Positions 63,868-64,000 of a stretch of DNA of 64,000 nucleotides are shown in pieces. The translations under genes and the position numbers were made by a program. The DNA is from Desulforhopalus sp. IMCC35007 (GTDB lineage Bacteria; Desulfobacterota; Desulfobulbia; Desulfobulbales; Desulfocapsaceae), in NCBI RefSeq assembly GCF_005116575.1, contig NZ_SWCN01000026.1, positions 1-64,000 on the forward strand, read 5' to 3'. Each line of letters begins with the position of its first letter. Positions within the stretch are counted from its first letter, which is position 1. The notes below the pieces were generated by a model. The model saw only the letters and a list, made by a program, of their open reading frames with translations. It had not been told where the DNA came from and did no database searches.

Positions 63868-64000
63868 GAATCTTTGCATTGGAACAAGGCGAGCAATTGG
63901 TAGATTTTCTTTCTCTTCATCTGCAAATTTGACAGGCCAAGATAGTGTGCGAATCAATGCGCATTCAGAACTGCCTTTCTGCAGGCAATTCTTGATGTAA
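63868..64000. other. right edge without a supported gene
   Basis: 133 bases after coxB. No credible frame, terminator or RNA is seen. Confidence 0.5.

Noticed and set aside
1-64000. CRISPR array, complete insertion sequence, prophage or integron
   Set aside because: No regularly spaced repeats, no complete transposase or phage structural genes, and no integrase seen.

Overview
The window looks like chromosomal DNA from a Gram-negative anaerobe of the Desulfobacterota, most likely a Desulfobulbales-type sulfur-metabolising bacterium (inference). The reasons are small multihaem cytochromes c of the c7/c3 kind, two Tat-FeS/NrfD membrane redox modules, a selenocysteine-containing SelD, many two-component systems including a sigma54-type regulator, a Ni superoxide dismutase and a haem-copper oxidase. 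Gene density is high, base composition is fairly even, and no insertion sequence, prophage or CRISPR array is evident.

Layout. 0-2 kb: end of an unknown CDS, a hypothetical gene, a LysE-type exporter and tRNA-Gly(CCC). 2-10.6 kb: phosphate regulon, phoBR divergent from phoU-pstC-pstA-pstS-pstB, with a candidate Pho box. 10.9-15 kb: SpoIIE-type phosphatase, an exported Ni-SOD whose mature N-terminus would be made by signal peptidase, a GntR regulator, and a queuosine-precursor transporter preceded by a preQ1-I riboswitch.

15.2-28.6 kb is the most interesting part. A candidate structured RNA is followed by a cytosolic PAS histidine kinase and an NtrC-type regulator. Next come a 36-bp palindrome, a sigma54 promoter and two related one-TM small proteins. 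These are followed by an FtsH-like membrane protease with a Cys-rich tail and a membrane sensor that ends in a degenerate DHp domain (His replaced by Asn, no ATPase domain). After a second sigma54-like promoter comes a hexahaem cytochrome/NrfD/FeS module, and then a convergent FeS/trihaem cytochrome/NrfD module. I infer a stress- or redox-responsive membrane system in which the regulator controls the small proteins and the electron-transfer module.

29.6-34 kb: an ABC exporter with a greatly enlarged nucleotide-binding domain, translationally linked to a cyclic-nucleotide-binding protein, an RsbW-like kinase, a STAS protein and a bacteriohaemerythrin. 34-37 kb: Sec-containing selD, a phosphoesterase and a solute-binding lipoprotein. 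37.5-45.2 kb: TonB receptor - YfiR - CHASE8-like hybrid kinase - REC/PAS/GGDEF/EAL operon, a probable c-di-GMP signalling pathway. 45.4-51 kb: TetR and acyl-CoA dehydrogenase sharing identical operators, a ParA/RHH pair with iteron-like repeats, a HlyIII protein and a CoA-transferase. 51.4-58.6 kb: nucleotide-sugar, glycosyltransferase and acyltransferase genes for a surface glycan or glycolipid. 58.8-63.9 kb: DUF2231, DOMON and SCO1 proteins, then an A2-type cytochrome c oxidase (coxA-coxC-subunit IV-coxB).
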